From: DASUBV01 sp036510065
Lineage (GTDB): Bacteria > Actinomycetota > Actinomycetes > Streptosporangiales > Streptosporangiaceae
Direction of reading: 5' to 3'
NCBI GenBank assembly: GCA_036510065.1
Contig: DATCEO010000106.1
Coordinates: 62,001-126,000, forward strand
DNA: 64,000 nt
Within the stretch, counting starts at the first letter, position 1, and each line of letters begins with the position of its first letter. Both the position numbers and the translations under genes were made by a program. Positions 41,706 to 50,305 of the stretch are shown here, piece after piece. The notes below the pieces were generated by a model. It saw only the letters and a program-made list of their open reading frames with translations, had not been told where the DNA came from and did not search any database.

Positions 41706-42611
41706 TCAGAGCCCGCTCGCCAGCTTCGTTCCCGGCTGCCAGCGCCAGTCGTCAGGCGCGTTGGCCTCGGCGACGACGCGATTGCGGATGGTGCCAACCT
41801 GCTCGACCGTGACCTCGATGACGTCGCCGGGATGCATCCAGACCGGGGGCGTCCGGGCGAACCCGACGCCGCCCGGCGTCCCGGTGGCGATGACGTCGCC
41901 CGGGACCAGGCGAGTGAAGGAGGAGAAGAACTCGACGGCGCTCGGCACGTCGACGAGCATCAGCGAGGTCCGCGAGGACTGCATGACCGTGCCGTTGAGG
42001 GTCGAGGAGATGGCCAGGTCGCTGACATCGACCTCGTCCGGGGTCACGAGCTCGGGGCCGATCGGCATGCTGCCCTCGAAGTTCTTCCCGGCCGTCCACT
42101 GGCTGGCGGCGCGCTGCCAGTCGCGCGCTGAGGCGTCGTTGAGGACCACGAAGCCCGCGATGGCATCCAGCGCCTTGTCCGCCCGGATGTACCGGCCGCC
42201 CGCGCCGATGACGATGCCGAGCTCAGCCTCGTAATCGAAGCGCTCGGTCAGTGCGGGCTTGACCAGGTCGGCATACGGGCCCAGCATGCTGCCCCGGCCG
42301 CGGACGAACGCGTCCGGCCAGCTCGGGACCTCCCGCCCGCCCTCCAGGGCATGAGCGGAGTAGTTGAGCCCCAGGCACAGGACGCGCGGCGAGTCCGGCA
42401 CCACGGGCGCGAACTCGGCCTCGGCGACCTCCCGGCCCTCCCGGTCCTGCAGCTGCCGGATGCTGTCCATCGCCAGCGGCCCAGCCTCCAGGACGCTCTG
42501 CAGGGCGGCGAAATCGGGATTGCCGGTGGCCGCGGCTACATCGACGTAGCCAGAGCTGCCCCGGACGTGCAGTCGCTGGCCGTCGGGGGCGGCAATCGTG
42601 GCAAGCCGCAC
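41706..42611 (-). CDS. Fumarylacetoacetate hydrolase (FAH)-family hydrolase
   Basis: The 301-residue enzyme has the FAH metal site (EAELGIVIGAGGRYI) and the sequence VVLNDASARDWQRAASQWTAGKNFEGSMPIGPELV. The family hydrolyses or decarboxylates acylpyruvates and related dioxo acids from aromatic or sugar breakdown. AGGAGG precedes a GTG start. It is first in an operon with a Liv-type transporter and faces a FadR-type regulator, so it likely degrades what the transporter imports. Confidence 0.87.
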   Translation of the reverse strand: MRLATIAAPDGQRLHVRGSSGYVDVAAATGNPDFAALQSVLEAGPLAMDSIRQLQDREGREVAEAEFAPVVPDSPRVLCLGLNYSAHALEGGREVPSWPDAFVRGRGSMLGPYADLVKPALTERFDYEAELGIVIGAGGRYIRADKALDAIAGFVVLNDASARDWQRAASQWTAGKNFEGSMPIGPELVTPDEVDVSDLAISSTLNGTVMQSSRTSLMLVDVPSAVEFFSSFTRLVPGDVIATGTPGGVGFARTPPVWMHPGDVIEVTVEQVGTIRNRVVAEANAPDDWRWQPGTKLASGL

Positions 42612-42629
42612 GAGTAACCTCCTGATCAG

Positions 42630-42773
42630 CCAATCCGGCGGCTGACCGCCGGATTGGTCCTACGTCCCGGATTGGTTGAGCATAGGTCCAACCAATCTGT
42701 GGGTCAAGAGGGGCGAGAGCATATCTATCAGGCTTTCAGGTAAAGTTTCTGCCGAGCATTGGTAGGATTGGTT
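42630..42773. promoter_or_regulatory. Cluster of ATTGGT boxes and palindromes between FAH and GntR genes
   Basis: A perfect palindrome with 12-bp arms (CCAATCCGGCGG and CCGCCGGATTGG) and a CTGA centre lies at 42630-42657. ATTGGTTG (42671-42678) and CAACCAAT (42689-42696) form a second inverted repeat over 10 bases. Direct ATTGGT copies follow at 42758-42763 and 42767-42772. Repeated half-sites of this kind fit the dimeric FadR-type GntR protein encoded next door, which would control both divergent transcripts. Confidence 0.7.
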
Positions 42774-42812
42774 GCGCAGGTGCCGCGACCAGCGAGCACG
42801 GCGGAGGGGCCG

Positions 42813-43613
42813 ATGCGAACAGCCGCAGGAACCGGGTCGGCTGACCCGGCAGCCGGGCCAGTCCCGGCGGAGCACGGGCAGCGGCTGGCCGCGCTCATCC
42901 TGGCCGAGTCGGAGCGCGGCGGCCTGGGCCCTGGCTCCCGGCTGCCGACCGAGCGCCAGCTCGCCATCGACCTGGGGGTGACCCGCTCATCGGTCCGGCA
43001 CGCGCTCGCGCTGCTGGAAGCGCAGGGACGCATCTCCCGCGAGGTTGGCCGGGGCACGTTCCTGCGCGAGCCCGTGCCGCAGCCTGCCGTCCCGGCGCAG
43101 CCGGATGGCGGGGGCGCTCGGCCCGGGGCTCCCGACGGCGACGGGCGGCCCGGGCCGGTGGGCGCGGACTTCGCGCCGGCCGACGTGATGACGGTCCGCA
43201 GGCTGCTGGAGCCGGCCTCCATGCCGCTGGTCGTGGCCTGGGCCACGGCCGCCGACCTGGACGAGATGGACCGCTGCCTGGAAGGCGGCGATCATGCCGC
43301 CAGTTACGAGGAGTTCGAGGGCTGGGACCTGGCCCTGCACCGGTGCATCATGCGGTCAAGCCGCAGCCCGCTGCTCGCCGCGCTCTACGGCGCCATCGAG
43401 CAGGCCCGGCACGGGCAGGTCTGGGGTGACCTGAAGCGCCGCAGCTCCTCGACCGCGCACCGGCAGGAGTACCAGGAGGATCACCGGGCGATCGTGGCGG
43501 CGCTGCGGGCCCGGGACTCGGCGGCCGCGGTCGAGGCCATGCGGCTGCACCTGGCCAAGGTGTCGGATCACCTGCTCACGACGGACTCGGCCACGACCGT
43601 CGGCTGGGGATAA
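42813..43613 (+). CDS. FadR-type GntR regulator (FCD domain)
   Basis: The 266-residue protein has a winged helix (RLAALILAESERGGLGPGSRLPTERQLAIDLGVTRSSVRHALALLEAQGRISREVGRGTFL) and a helical FCD ligand domain with metal-type His/Asp residues (DLALHRCIMRSSRSPLLAALY, HRAIVAALRARDSAAAVEAMRLHL). It likely represses the FAH-Liv operon until the substrate acid is present. GGAGGGG two bases before CG-ATG supports the start. Confidence 0.9.
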   Translation: MRTAAGTGSADPAAGPVPAEHGQRLAALILAESERGGLGPGSRLPTERQLAIDLGVTRSSVRHALALLEAQGRISREVGRGTFLREPVPQPAVPAQPDGGGARPGAPDGDGRPGPVGADFAPADVMTVRRLLEPASMPLVVAWATAADLDEMDRCLEGGDHAASYEEFEGWDLALHRCIMRSSRSPLLAALYGAIEQARHGQVWGDLKRRSSSTAHRQEYQEDHRAIVAALRARDSAAAVEAMRLHLAKVSDHLLTTDSATTVGWG

Positions 43614-43659
43614 CCGAGAAATAACGGACCGCCCCGCCGGCCCAGCCCGCGCCCTGGAA

Positions 43660-45465
43660 CTAGTCCGCGGACAGATGCGGCTCGCGCCAGCGGCTGGTGA
43701 TCGGCAGGCGGCGGTCACGGCCGAAGTTCTTCGGCGAGATCTTCGGCCCCGGCGGGTACTGACGGCGCTTGTACTCCGCCCGGTCGACCAGCTGGATCAC
43801 GCGCTCGACCAGGGCGGGATCGTGACCGGCGGCGATGAGCTCGGCCGCGCCCAGGTCCTTCTCGACGTAGTCATCGAGCAGCCGGTCCAGGGTGGCGTAG
43901 TCCGGCAGGGAGTCGCTGTCGAGCTGGCCGGGCGCGAGCTCGGCGCTGGGCGGCTTGGTGATCGAGCTCTCCGGGATCGGCGGCGTCTGGCCGTGCTCGG
44001 CCGCCTGCTGGTTGCGCCACCGGGCGAGGTCCCAGACCAGGGTCTTGAACACGTCCTTGATCGGGGCAAAGCCGCCCGCCGAGTCGCCGTACAGGGTGGA
44101 GTAGCCCGCGGCTAGCTCGCTCTTGTTCCCGGTGGTGAGGACCAGATGGCCGCGGGAGTTGGACAGCGACATCAAGATCATGCCGCGGATCCTGGCCTGC
44201 AGGTTCTCGGCCGCCAGGCCGTGCAGGTCGAGCTCGGCCTCGAAGGCGTCCACCATCGGCGCGATGGGCACGGTCGCGGCGTGCAGGCCCTGCCGCTTGG
44301 CCAGGTCCTCCGCGTCGGCGATCGAGTGACCAGACGAATGCCGGCTCGGCATCAGCACCACGTAGACGTGGTCGGCGCCGATGGCGTCGGCGGCAATGGT
44401 GGCGGTCAGGGCGGAGTCGATCCCGCCCGACAGGCCCAGCAGCACCGCGCGGAAGCCGTTCTTGACCACGTAGTCGCGGACGCCGGTGACCAGCGCCGCG
44501 TACACCTCGGCCAGGTCCGGCAGCCGCGGCCAGAGCGCCTGCGGCGCCTCTGCCTGCTCGTCCGGCGCCCGGCCGTCCGGCGCGCCGAGCTCTACCCGGT
44601 GGATGATCATGACCGTGCCGTCGGCGGCGTTGACGCGCTCCTGGCCCGGCTCCTGGCTGGGATCGGCGGCGGCCAGGTCGAGGTCGGTGACGATCAGCGC
44701 CTCCTGGAACTGCGGGCCGCGGGCCAGCAGCCGGCCCGCGGCGTCCACCACGATCGAGTCGCCGTCGAAGACCAGCTCGTCCTGGCCGCCGATCATGTTC
44801 GCGTAGGCCAGCGGGGCGCCGGCCTCGCGCGCCCGCCGCTGGCAGAGCTCCAGCCGGTTGTCGTCCTTGCCCTGCTCATACGGCGAGGCGTTGGGCACGA
44901 CCAGCAGGCTGGCTCCGGCGCGCCGGGCCACGGCCACCGGGCCGCCCTCCTGCCACAGGTCCTCGCAGATGGCGATGGCCACGTCGACGGGCTCGCCGCC
45001 GGCCGCCGCCAGCCGGAAGACGGGCAGCGTGTCGCCGGGCACGAAGTAGCGGTACTCGTCGAAGACGCCGTAATTGGGCAGGTGATGCTTGGCTGAGGTG
45101 ACGACGACGGCGCCGCCGTACAGCAGCGCGGCGGCATCCTGCGGCGCGCCGGCCGGCAGCCCGAGCCGGGGCTGCAGGCCGGCCCGCCGGTCCAGGTAGC
45201 CGACCACCACGGCTATCCCGCCGAGGCTCTCGGCCGCCAGCCGCGCGGCTAGCTGGTGCACGGCCCGGACGGACGCGTCGACGAAGGACGCGCGCAGGGC
45301 AAGGTCCTCCACGGGATAGCCGGTGAGCACCATCTCCGGGAAGACCACGACCCTGGCTCCCTGCTCGGCGGCGCGCCTGGTCCAGGCCAGCACGAGGTCA
45401 GTGTTTCCGGCCAGGTCCCCGACGGTGGCGTTGACCTGCGCGAGCGCAATCCGCAGCTGAGGCAC
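43660..45465 (-). CDS. nadE: Glutamine-dependent NAD+ synthase
   Basis: The 601-residue enzyme has an N-terminal nitrilase-type amidase (Glu in VFPEMVLTGYP, Lys in KHHLPNYGVFDEYRYF, Cys in AICEDLW) and a C-terminal synthetase with the PP-loop GLSGGIDSALT. It amidates nicotinic acid adenine dinucleotide to NAD using glutamine-derived ammonia. Length is typical of the two-domain form. TAAGCT lies six bases before a GTG start, a leaderless arrangement. Confidence 0.95.
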   Translation of the reverse strand: MPQLRIALAQVNATVGDLAGNTDLVLAWTRRAAEQGARVVVFPEMVLTGYPVEDLALRASFVDASVRAVHQLAARLAAESLGGIAVVVGYLDRRAGLQPRLGLPAGAPQDAAALLYGGAVVVTSAKHHLPNYGVFDEYRYFVPGDTLPVFRLAAAGGEPVDVAIAICEDLWQEGGPVAVARRAGASLLVVPNASPYEQGKDDNRLELCQRRAREAGAPLAYANMIGGQDELVFDGDSIVVDAAGRLLARGPQFQEALIVTDLDLAAADPSQEPGQERVNAADGTVMIIHRVELGAPDGRAPDEQAEAPQALWPRLPDLAEVYAALVTGVRDYVVKNGFRAVLLGLSGGIDSALTATIAADAIGADHVYVVLMPSRHSSGHSIADAEDLAKRQGLHAATVPIAPMVDAFEAELDLHGLAAENLQARIRGMILMSLSNSRGHLVLTTGNKSELAAGYSTLYGDSAGGFAPIKDVFKTLVWDLARWRNQQAAEHGQTPPIPESSITKPPSAELAPGQLDSDSLPDYATLDRLLDDYVEKDLGAAELIAAGHDPALVERVIQLVDRAEYKRRQYPPGPKISPKNFGRDRRLPITSRWREPHLSAD

Positions 45466-45816
45466 GTCACCAGCTTATTCGGCGCGGCTCACCGGGCCGC
45501 GCTGCGCCTGGTGACCCGGGCCGGCGCGGCGCCTTTTATCCCGCCTGATAACAATGCGTTCGCTCGGTACAAACCGATTCATGCGCAGCACGGCAATGCC
45601 GGGAAAAGGGAAGTTGCGGCCGTCTGCTACCTTTGTGCGCGTGATATTGAAAAGGGCCGCCGGCGTTACTGTCTAATCCGTGTAAGCCGACGTAGGTGCT
45701 GCTAGAGTCCTCACGTCTTGGCACGCATGGCAGACCTGCGGTGAGCCGGGCCACATTACCAATATGCCTGTCGGGCATAGTTCCACCTACACCAATGCGA
45801 AAGCGGGGAAAATCAG
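45466..45816. other. 351-bp non-coding leader before the secreted beta-helix protein gene
   Basis: No gene is supported. The stretch is less GC-rich than its surroundings and contains several small hairpins, for example ATGCC/GGCAT arms near 45764-45778. It probably holds the promoter and a long leader of the 385-aa secreted protein gene; nadE reads away from it. I could not match a known riboswitch. Confidence 0.4.
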
Positions 45817-46974
45817 ATGACACGTATGGGCTCTAACGGCCCCGGCCTCGGCGCTGGTTCGGCGCCGGCGGGCCCGCGGAGGCGGGCGGCGCGCTGGTGC
45901 GCGGCTGGCGTCTCGGTTGCCGCGGTCGTGGGAACCGGCCTGGTAGGCGCGTCGGCGGCACTGGCGTCTCCGACGGTGACCATCCCGGTGGGCTGCAGCG
46001 TCTCGGCGCTTAACCACGCGATCTTCTTCGCGCCGAGTAACGCGATCCTCGTGCTGCGCGCTGGCTGCCACTATCATCCCTCTGGCGCGCTCAACACCAT
46101 CCACAGGAACCTGACCATTCAGGGCAGCAATGACACCATCGCGCCCTTTGGCACATTCACCGTCCTGACCAATGACGCCGCCGACGTCACGATCAATCAG
46201 CTGACCATTCAGAACGCCTTGGCGACTGCCGGCGGCGGGGCGATCAACAATGAGCTCGGCGGCCACCTGACCGTCACCAATAGCAGGTTCGTCGGCGACG
46301 ACGGCAAGACCGGCGGCGCTATTAACAACGAGGCCGGCAGCGCCCTGGCCGTCACCAACACCAGCTTCATCGACAACGCGGCCTCGGGCGCCGGCGGCGG
46401 CGCGATCGCCAACGCCATCCTCGCCACCACGACCGTGAACGGCAGCACGTTCATCGGGAACGACGCGACCGGCGGTTCCGGGGGCGCTATCGGCAGCCTC
46501 GGCGGCTCCGTGACGGTGACCGGGCCCATCACCTCCCTGTTCACCGACAACTCCGCTCACGTCGACGGGGGCGCCATCGCCGGCATCCTGGGTGCCTTCA
46601 ATGTCACCAAGGCCACCTTCACCTTCAACCACGCCACCGACTTCGGCGGCGCGGTCGCCAACTTCGGTGCCCCCAGCACCGTGGCGACCAGCAGCTTCAC
46701 GCACAACAGCGCGGGCCAGAGCGGCGGCGCCATCGCCACCGCAACGTCACTCGACCTGACCAGCGACTACATCTCGCTCAACTTCGCCAGCCATCACGGC
46801 GGCGGCATCGACCTGGCGGGCGGCAACACCAGCCTGACCACGACCGACGTCGTCGGCAACGCGTCCATCATGAGCGGCGGCGGGATCTACCGCTCGGCGG
46901 GCTCGCTCAACCTGAACTTCAACAGCCTGGTGACGCTGAACCACCCGAACAACTGCTCGGGTGTTAGCTGCTGA
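45817..46974 (+). CDS. Secreted right-handed beta-helix-like repeat protein
   Basis: The 385-residue protein has a long Sec signal (about residues 22-50, ending SAALASP) and a body of about ten repeats in which GGGAI(N/A)N-like turns alternate with strands such as LTVTNSRFVGDDG, LAVTNTSFIDNA and VTKATFTFNHA. This is the parallel beta-helix pattern of the polymorphic membrane/Chlamydia_PMP-like and pectate-lyase-like proteins. It is probably an extracellular structural or binding protein rather than an enzyme; a Cys pair closes the C-terminus (CSGVSC). A strong terminator follows. Confidence 0.8.
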   Translation: MTRMGSNGPGLGAGSAPAGPRRRAARWCAAGVSVAAVVGTGLVGASAALASPTVTIPVGCSVSALNHAIFFAPSNAILVLRAGCHYHPSGALNTIHRNLTIQGSNDTIAPFGTFTVLTNDAADVTINQLTIQNALATAGGGAINNELGGHLTVTNSRFVGDDGKTGGAINNEAGSALAVTNTSFIDNAASGAGGGAIANAILATTTVNGSTFIGNDATGGSGGAIGSLGGSVTVTGPITSLFTDNSAHVDGGAIAGILGAFNVTKATFTFNHATDFGGAVANFGAPSTVATSSFTHNSAGQSGGAIATATSLDLTSDYISLNFASHHGGGIDLAGGNTSLTTTDVVGNASIMSGGGIYRSAGSLNLNFNSLVTLNHPNNCSGVSC

Positions 46975-46994
46975 TCTCGGCATCTGACCGGCCT

Positions 46995-47031
46995 GCTGGC
47001 CCCGCGGGGAGCTTTTCCCCGCGGGGCCAGC
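46995..47031 (+). terminator. Strong 16-bp stem terminator after the beta-helix gene
   Basis: Perfect arms at 46995-47010 and 47016-47031 surround a five-base GCTTT loop, 20 bases after the stop codon. It separates this gene from glnA2. Confidence 0.85.
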
Positions 47032-47044
47032 GCTATACGGGCCT

Positions 47045-47060
47045 GTAACCTCTCCGAAAC
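47045..47060 (+). promoter_or_regulatory. GlnR-type box before the glnA2-like gene
   Basis: GTAAC, six bases, GAAAC: an exact match to the a-b site pair of actinobacterial GlnR boxes, ending only 16 bases before the GTG start. No second pair follows. Position so near the start would suit repression or a promoter further upstream. Confidence 0.6.
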
Positions 47061-47076
47061 ATGGGCCGGGCAGACT

Positions 47077-48444
47077 GTGGCGGTGGACAGGCAGGAAGAG
47101 TTCGTGCTCAGGACGCTCGAGGAGCGGGATATCCGCTTCGTGCGCCTCTGGTTTACCGATGTGCTGGGATACCTCAAGTCGGTGGCCGTGGCGCCCGCGG
47201 AGCTCGAGGGGGCGTTCGCCGAGGGCATCGGGTTTGACGGCTCCGCGGTCGAGGGCTTTGCCCGGGTTTACGAGGCAGACATGCTCGCCAAGCCGGATCC
47301 CTCAACGTTCCAGCTGATGCCCGTCGGCGACGTCGAGGCCGGCACGGGCCGGATGTTCTGCGACATCCTGACCCCGGACGGCACGCCCTCGTTCGCCGAT
47401 CCCCGGTACGTTCTCAAGCGTGCCCTGGCCCGCGCAGCCCGGCTCGGCTTCACCTTCTACACCCACCCGGAGATCGAGTTCTTCCTGCTGCGGGAGAAGC
47501 CCGAGCCGGGGACCAAGCCGCGGCCGATCGACACCGGCGGCTACTTCGACCACACCCCGCACGGCATCGCCCATGACTTCCGCCGCGAGGCCATCACGAT
47601 GCTGGAGGCGCTGGGCATCTCCGTGGAGTTCAGCCATCACGAGGGGGCGCCGGGCCAGCAGGAGATCGACCTGCGCTATGCCGACGCGCTGAGCACCGCC
47701 GACAACATCATGACGTTCCGGCTGGCCATGAAGGAAGTGGCGCTCCAGCAGGGGGTCTACGCCTCCTTCATGCCCAAGCCGTTCAGCGAGTACCCCGGTT
47801 CCGGCATGCACACCCACATGTCGCTGTTCGAGGGCGACCGGAACGTGTTCTACGAGCCTGGCGCGGACTTCCAGATCTCCAAGGTCGGCCGGGCGTTCAT
47901 CGCCGGGCTGCTGCGGCACGCCGCGGAGATCACCGCGGTCTGCAACCAGTGGGTCAACTCCTACAAGCGGCTATGGGGCGGGACGGAGCGGATCGCCGGG
48001 GCGGGCGGCGAGGCGCCGGCCTATGTCTGCTGGGGCCACAACAACCGCTCGGCCCTGATCCGGGTGCCCATGTACAAGCCGCACAAGGGCAACGCCACCC
48101 GGATCGAGTTCCGCTCCATCGACCCGGCCTGCAACCCCTACCTCGCCTTCGCCGTGATCCTGAGCGCCGGGCTCAGGGGGATCGAGGAGGACTACGAGCT
48201 GCCGGCGGGCTCCGAGGACGACGTCTGGGCCCTGACGTCCGCCGAGCGGCGTGCCCTGGGCATCGAGCCGCTGCCGCAGAACCTGTCCGAGGCCATCGAC
48301 GTCATGCAGGACAGCGAGCTGGTGGCCGAGGCGCTAGGGGAGCAGGTCTTCGACTTCTTCCTGCGCAACAAGCGCGAGGAGTGGCAGGAGTACCGGCGCC
48401 AGGTCACCCAGTTCGAGCTCGACCGCTACCTCCCCGTGCTCTGA
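47077..48444 (+). CDS. glnA2: GlnA2-like type I glutamine synthetase family enzyme
   Basis: The 455-residue protein has the GS beta-grasp start (RFVRLWFTDVLGYLKSVAV, GFDGSAVEGFARV) and catalytic motifs GSGMHTHMSLF, NQWVNSYKRLWGG and NNRSALIRVP. It is shorter than GlnA (474) and closest in layout to the GSI-alpha/GlnA2 group. At the adenylylation site GlnA proteins have NLYxLP; here the aligned segment is DVWALTSAERRALGIEPLP, so Tyr is replaced by Trp and GlnE control is not expected. In Streptomyces, GlnA2-type proteins are reported as gamma-glutamylpolyamine synthetases, so polyamine use is possible. A GlnR-type box lies just upstream. Confidence 0.88.
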   Translation: MAVDRQEEFVLRTLEERDIRFVRLWFTDVLGYLKSVAVAPAELEGAFAEGIGFDGSAVEGFARVYEADMLAKPDPSTFQLMPVGDVEAGTGRMFCDILTPDGTPSFADPRYVLKRALARAARLGFTFYTHPEIEFFLLREKPEPGTKPRPIDTGGYFDHTPHGIAHDFRREAITMLEALGISVEFSHHEGAPGQQEIDLRYADALSTADNIMTFRLAMKEVALQQGVYASFMPKPFSEYPGSGMHTHMSLFEGDRNVFYEPGADFQISKVGRAFIAGLLRHAAEITAVCNQWVNSYKRLWGGTERIAGAGGEAPAYVCWGHNNRSALIRVPMYKPHKGNATRIEFRSIDPACNPYLAFAVILSAGLRGIEEDYELPAGSEDDVWALTSAERRALGIEPLPQNLSEAIDVMQDSELVAEALGEQVFDFFLRNKREEWQEYRRQVTQFELDRYLPVL

Positions 48445-48472
48445 CCCGCGCCGGGCCGCAGGACGCGGGTCG

Positions 48473-49258
48473 CTAGAACGGGACCTGTTCCCGGAGCAGC
48501 CCGGTCGCCATTCCGCGGCCGGAGACGGACCGGCAGAAGTCGAAGGCGTCCATGCTGATCTGCTCGCCGCTGATCTGCTCGCCATGACCGGCCCAGCTAC
48601 CGCCGGCGGGCCCGGACAAGATCAGCGTGTAGGGACGGCCGTGTCGTCCGGCCCACTCCCGTACGACGTCATCGACGATGACCCCCTCGTGCGCGGCCGT
48701 GGCCTGGACCGGGATCCCGGTGGCCCGGCAGATGTCGAGGCGGTGCATGAACGGGTCGCGGGTGAGAATGATGTCGAACAGGAATCCGAACGTCCACCGC
48801 TCCTCGTTGCTGCCGACCGTTATCGCACCGGGCATGGTGCGGCTGCGGATGAACCCCGGCATCCGGCGACGCCGCCGAGCGGCCTGCGGGGCTATCCGGT
48901 GCAGGGCGTTGACGAGGTCGGCCGGGCTGAGGTCGGCGTTCTTGGCGACCTGCAGGGCCGTGAGGACGTCGATCATGGCCTGGCCGGTCTTCTTCGCGCC
49001 TCTCTGGGCGGCCATCTGCTGGCGGCCAAGCTCCGGCACGGTCGCGATCATCTGGGCCATGCCCAGGACGTGACCGGCGATCGCGCGGACGTCCCAGCCG
49101 GGGCAGTCAGTGGGCAGTCCCCACTGACCGGCCGTGATGGAGCCCAGAAGGGCCTCGGCGCGGGCGTACTCAGTGGCCGCTGCCGCCATCGCGGCTGCGC
49201 GGTCAAGCGCGCGGCTGCGCGGTCTCCCGGCGGGACGGGCCGCCAGCTCGGTGGTCAC
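48473..49258 (-). CDS. Mycothiol-dependent maleylpyruvate isomerase-family protein (DinB-like)
   Basis: The 261-residue protein has the four-helix DinB-like start with PTDCPGWDVRAIAGHVLGMAQM, in which the His is a metal ligand, and a later HRLDICRATG with a second His. The family uses mycothiol in isomerisation or detoxification. It starts two bases after the stop of the ABM-like gene, so the two are one transcript under the divergent TetR. Confidence 0.83.
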   Translation of the reverse strand: MTTELAARPAGRPRSRALDRAAAMAAAATEYARAEALLGSITAGQWGLPTDCPGWDVRAIAGHVLGMAQMIATVPELGRQQMAAQRGAKKTGQAMIDVLTALQVAKNADLSPADLVNALHRIAPQAARRRRRMPGFIRSRTMPGAITVGSNEERWTFGFLFDIILTRDPFMHRLDICRATGIPVQATAAHEGVIVDDVVREWAGRHGRPYTLILSGPAGGSWAGHGEQISGEQISMDAFDFCRSVSGRGMATGLLREQVPF

Positions 49259-49260
49259 GA

Positions 49261-49533
49261 TCAGTGGACCAGATTGTGGACCGGCATGACATCCGGTGCT
49301 CCGGCGTCAATACCGGCCTTGCCCAGGATGGGCATGAGCACGTGCCCGTAGTCCTCGAAAGCCTGCTGAGACTCCCATACCTCGAAGACCATGAGGTTGC
49401 CGTCGGAGCCGAAGCAGGAATGGTGCAGCCGGCCGGCCGGCTGGCCGGCTCCGGCGGCCTCGAGATCCTTGATGGCCTCGTCGTACCGGCTGGCGCTCAG
49501 GGAGGCGGGATGGAAGTAAACAGCGATGGACAT
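49261..49533 (-). CDS. Small antibiotic-biosynthesis-monooxygenase (ABM)-like protein
   Basis: The 90-residue protein has a dimeric alpha/beta barrel pattern: AVYFHPASLSASRYDEAIKDLEAAG, HHSCFGSDGNLMVFEVWESQQAFEDYGHVLMPIL. Such proteins are small oxygenases or ligand binders. It is the first gene of the two-gene unit with the mycothiol-dependent protein. GGAGG precedes the ATG. Confidence 0.75.
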   Translation of the reverse strand: MSIAVYFHPASLSASRYDEAIKDLEAAGAGQPAGRLHHSCFGSDGNLMVFEVWESQQAFEDYGHVLMPILGKAGIDAGAPDVMPVHNLVH

Positions 49534-49551
49534 GATTCCTCCGTTGCATAG

Positions 49552-49563
49552 TCGGAATTCCGA
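49552..49563. promoter_or_regulatory. 12-bp perfect palindrome between ABM and TetR genes
   Basis: TCGGAATTCCGA lies between two divergent start codons (49533 and 49607), the natural place for the adjacent TetR protein to control both directions. Confidence 0.55.
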
Positions 49564-49606
49564 ACAGTATCAGGATTCTCGTCTGATCATCGGCTAGAGT
49601 CAAGGG

Positions 49607-50239
49607 ATGCCCCCGACGACTTCAGCTCGCCCCCGCCGCGGCGACCGCCGCCGAGCCCGGCACGAGGCGACCAAACAGGACATCCTCGACACAGCCTGGT
49701 CAATGATCCGCGCCGACGGCCTGGCTGCCCTGTCGCTGCGGGCGCTTGCGCACGCCGTCGACATGGAACCGCAGTCGCTCTACACCTACTTCGCCTCCAA
49801 GAACTCCCTCTACGACCGCATGTTCGCCGACGGGAATGAGGAGCTGGCGAGGCGGTTCGCCCAGGCCGAGATTCCCGGCGACCCACGCGGCGCGCTGCGG
49901 GCCGTGGCCCGCCTCTTCGTGGAGTTCGCCGCCGAAGACCAGGCCCGCTATCAGCTCATGTTCCTGCGCGTCCTGCCCGGATTCGAGCCGTCACCTGAGT
50001 CCTACGCGGTCGCGGTCGCTGTCTTCGGCAGTGTCCGGGCCCGCCTGGCCGACGCCGGGCTCCGCCACGAGGGCGACTTCGACCTCTGGACCGCGCTAGT
50101 CGCCGGCCTGGCCAGCCAGCAGCTTGCCAATGACCCGGGCGGCGATCGCTACATCCGCCTGATCGACGACGCCGTCACCATGTTTGCCGACCACGTCCTC
50201 GGTGCCTCGGCTCCGGCCACCCGGACCTCCCAGCGCTAG
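49607..50239 (+). CDS. TetR-family regulator
   Basis: The 210-residue protein has an Arg-rich N-terminus and HTH (ILDTAWSMIRADGLAALSLRALAHAVDMEPQSLYTYFASKNSLYDRMF), then a TetR_C_33-like ligand domain (QARYQLMFLRVLPGFEPSPESYAVA). TAGAGT at 49595-49600 lies six bases before the ATG, so the transcript is likely leaderless. It probably represses the divergent ABM/mycothiol operon. Confidence 0.88.
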   Translation: MPPTTSARPRRGDRRRARHEATKQDILDTAWSMIRADGLAALSLRALAHAVDMEPQSLYTYFASKNSLYDRMFADGNEELARRFAQAEIPGDPRGALRAVARLFVEFAAEDQARYQLMFLRVLPGFEPSPESYAVAVAVFGSVRARLADAGLRHEGDFDLWTALVAGLASQQLANDPGGDRYIRLIDDAVTMFADHVLGASAPATRTSQR

Positions 50240-50305
50240 GGCTCAGTGTGGATCAAGGCCTGCACGTCGGGTGTGTCGAGCTCCTTCCGCGGCACGCCCT
50301 GAGTC

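Noticed and set aside
45466..45816. Possible c-di-AMP riboswitch before the secreted beta-helix gene
   Set aside because: Such riboswitches often precede actinobacterial wall proteins, but I could not trace the conserved core pairing or motifs here.
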